Source: Sparassis latifolia
Lineage: Eukaryota > Basidiomycota > Agaricomycetes > Polyporales > Sparassidaceae
Direction: 5' to 3'
Assembly: GCA_018466975.1 (NCBI GenBank)
Contig: CM031561.1
Span: 434,001 to 498,000 of the forward strand
Length of the DNA stretch: 64,000 nucleotides
Part shown: one piece after another, positions 63,756 to 64,000 of the stretch
How the letters are laid out: every line of letters starts with the position of its first letter
Numbering within the stretch: the first letter of the stretch is position 1
Notes under the pieces: model-generated
What the model saw: only the letters and a program-made list of their open reading frames with translations
What the model was told of the DNA's origin: nothing
The model's database searches: none
Translations under genes and position numbers: made by a program

Positions 63756-64000
63756 TTACATTCCTAACTCACGCAGCTGCCGCGTCGCCTCCTGCAGCTC
63801 TTCCAGCACCACATCCAGGTTCTGATCTGTCCTCTCGTGCAACCAACTAGTGAGGTTCACGACGCGAACATGCAGCTGTTCAAGCTGCACCAGTGTAGAC
63901 TCGGAGACGGTGTACACCTTCTCCTACGTTCTCGAGGTTCAGCAAGACTGTAAGGTGCTGGAACGTACCACTCACCCAGGGATCACCAAGTTTGTACCAC
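63756..64000 (-). CDS. C-terminal end of an unrecognised gene (5' part outside window)
   Basis: Two exons, >64000-63976 and 63923-63756, joined by a 52-bp intron with GTGAGT donor and GTAG acceptor. They encode WYKLGDPW then a 55-residue helical C-terminus (LVQLEQLHVRVVNLTSW, LDVVLEELQEATRQLRELGM) and TAA. The regular heptad-like pattern and clean splice sites argue for real coding sequence. Its place in the island and a general likeness to transposase C-termini suggest a transposon gene, but the family is not clear. Confidence 0.5.

Overview
The window is nuclear DNA of a filamentous basidiomycete fungus, almost certainly an agaricomycete. The evidence is short (mostly 40-100 bp) spliceosomal introns in nearly every gene, compact head-to-head and tail-to-tail gene pairs, and a transposon island holding chromodomain Ty3/Gypsy elements, a KDZ (CxC2-type) transposase and a TET/JBP-type dioxygenase, a combination typical of mushroom-forming fungi.

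Bases 1-36.7 kb are a dense euchromatic block. From left to right: the 5' two thirds of TRA1 (minus strand, running off the left edge); a predicted multi-pass membrane protein with a Ser/Arg-rich tail (+); a verprolin/WIP-type actin regulator (+); protein disulfide isomerase (+) convergent with TCTP (-); UTP15 (+), divergent from TCTP and convergent with a CTNNBL1-like armadillo protein (-); an RTP1/TANGO6 homologue (+); an NCS1 purine/cytosine permease (+) convergent with a TRAPPC2L-like TRAPP subunit (-); cytochrome b5 (-) divergent from a large FG-nucleoporin with an N-terminal membrane segment (+); and a coiled-coil, tail-anchored protein (+). These are mainly housekeeping functions: chromatin acetylation, ribosome biogenesis, splicing, secretion and nuclear transport.

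Bases 36.98-64 kb are a transposon island. It begins with a 358-bp TIR element. An old Ty3/Gypsy chromovirus (37788-45761, TSD TTGTG) is inserted inside a small ORF. Tandem repeats and a degenerate Gypsy element of another family (about 47.26-51.0 kb, minus) follow. Next come a broken KDZ transposase (minus) and, just upstream of it in the same orientation, a broken TET/JBP-type dioxygenase that ends at the LTR of a second chromovirus copy (56165-61585, minus). That second copy is 5'-truncated but has a nearly intact pol. Minisatellite blocks and the 3' end of an unrecognised gene close the window.

The most interesting observations are: post-pol reading frames in both chromovirus copies, with two hydrophobic membrane segments and a CCHC-type zinc knuckle that ordinary chromoviruses lack; the KDZ-TET/JBP neighbourhood; repeated in-frame TGA codons where families have Arg (CGA to TGA), suggesting methylcytosine deamination; a 3' LTR that matches another copy better than its own 5' LTR; a POM121-like nucleoporin layout; a GC-AG intron in TRA1; and matching intron positions in the two CGHC domains of PDI. 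All exon boundaries were worked out by hand from splice consensus and frame and have not been checked against RNA.
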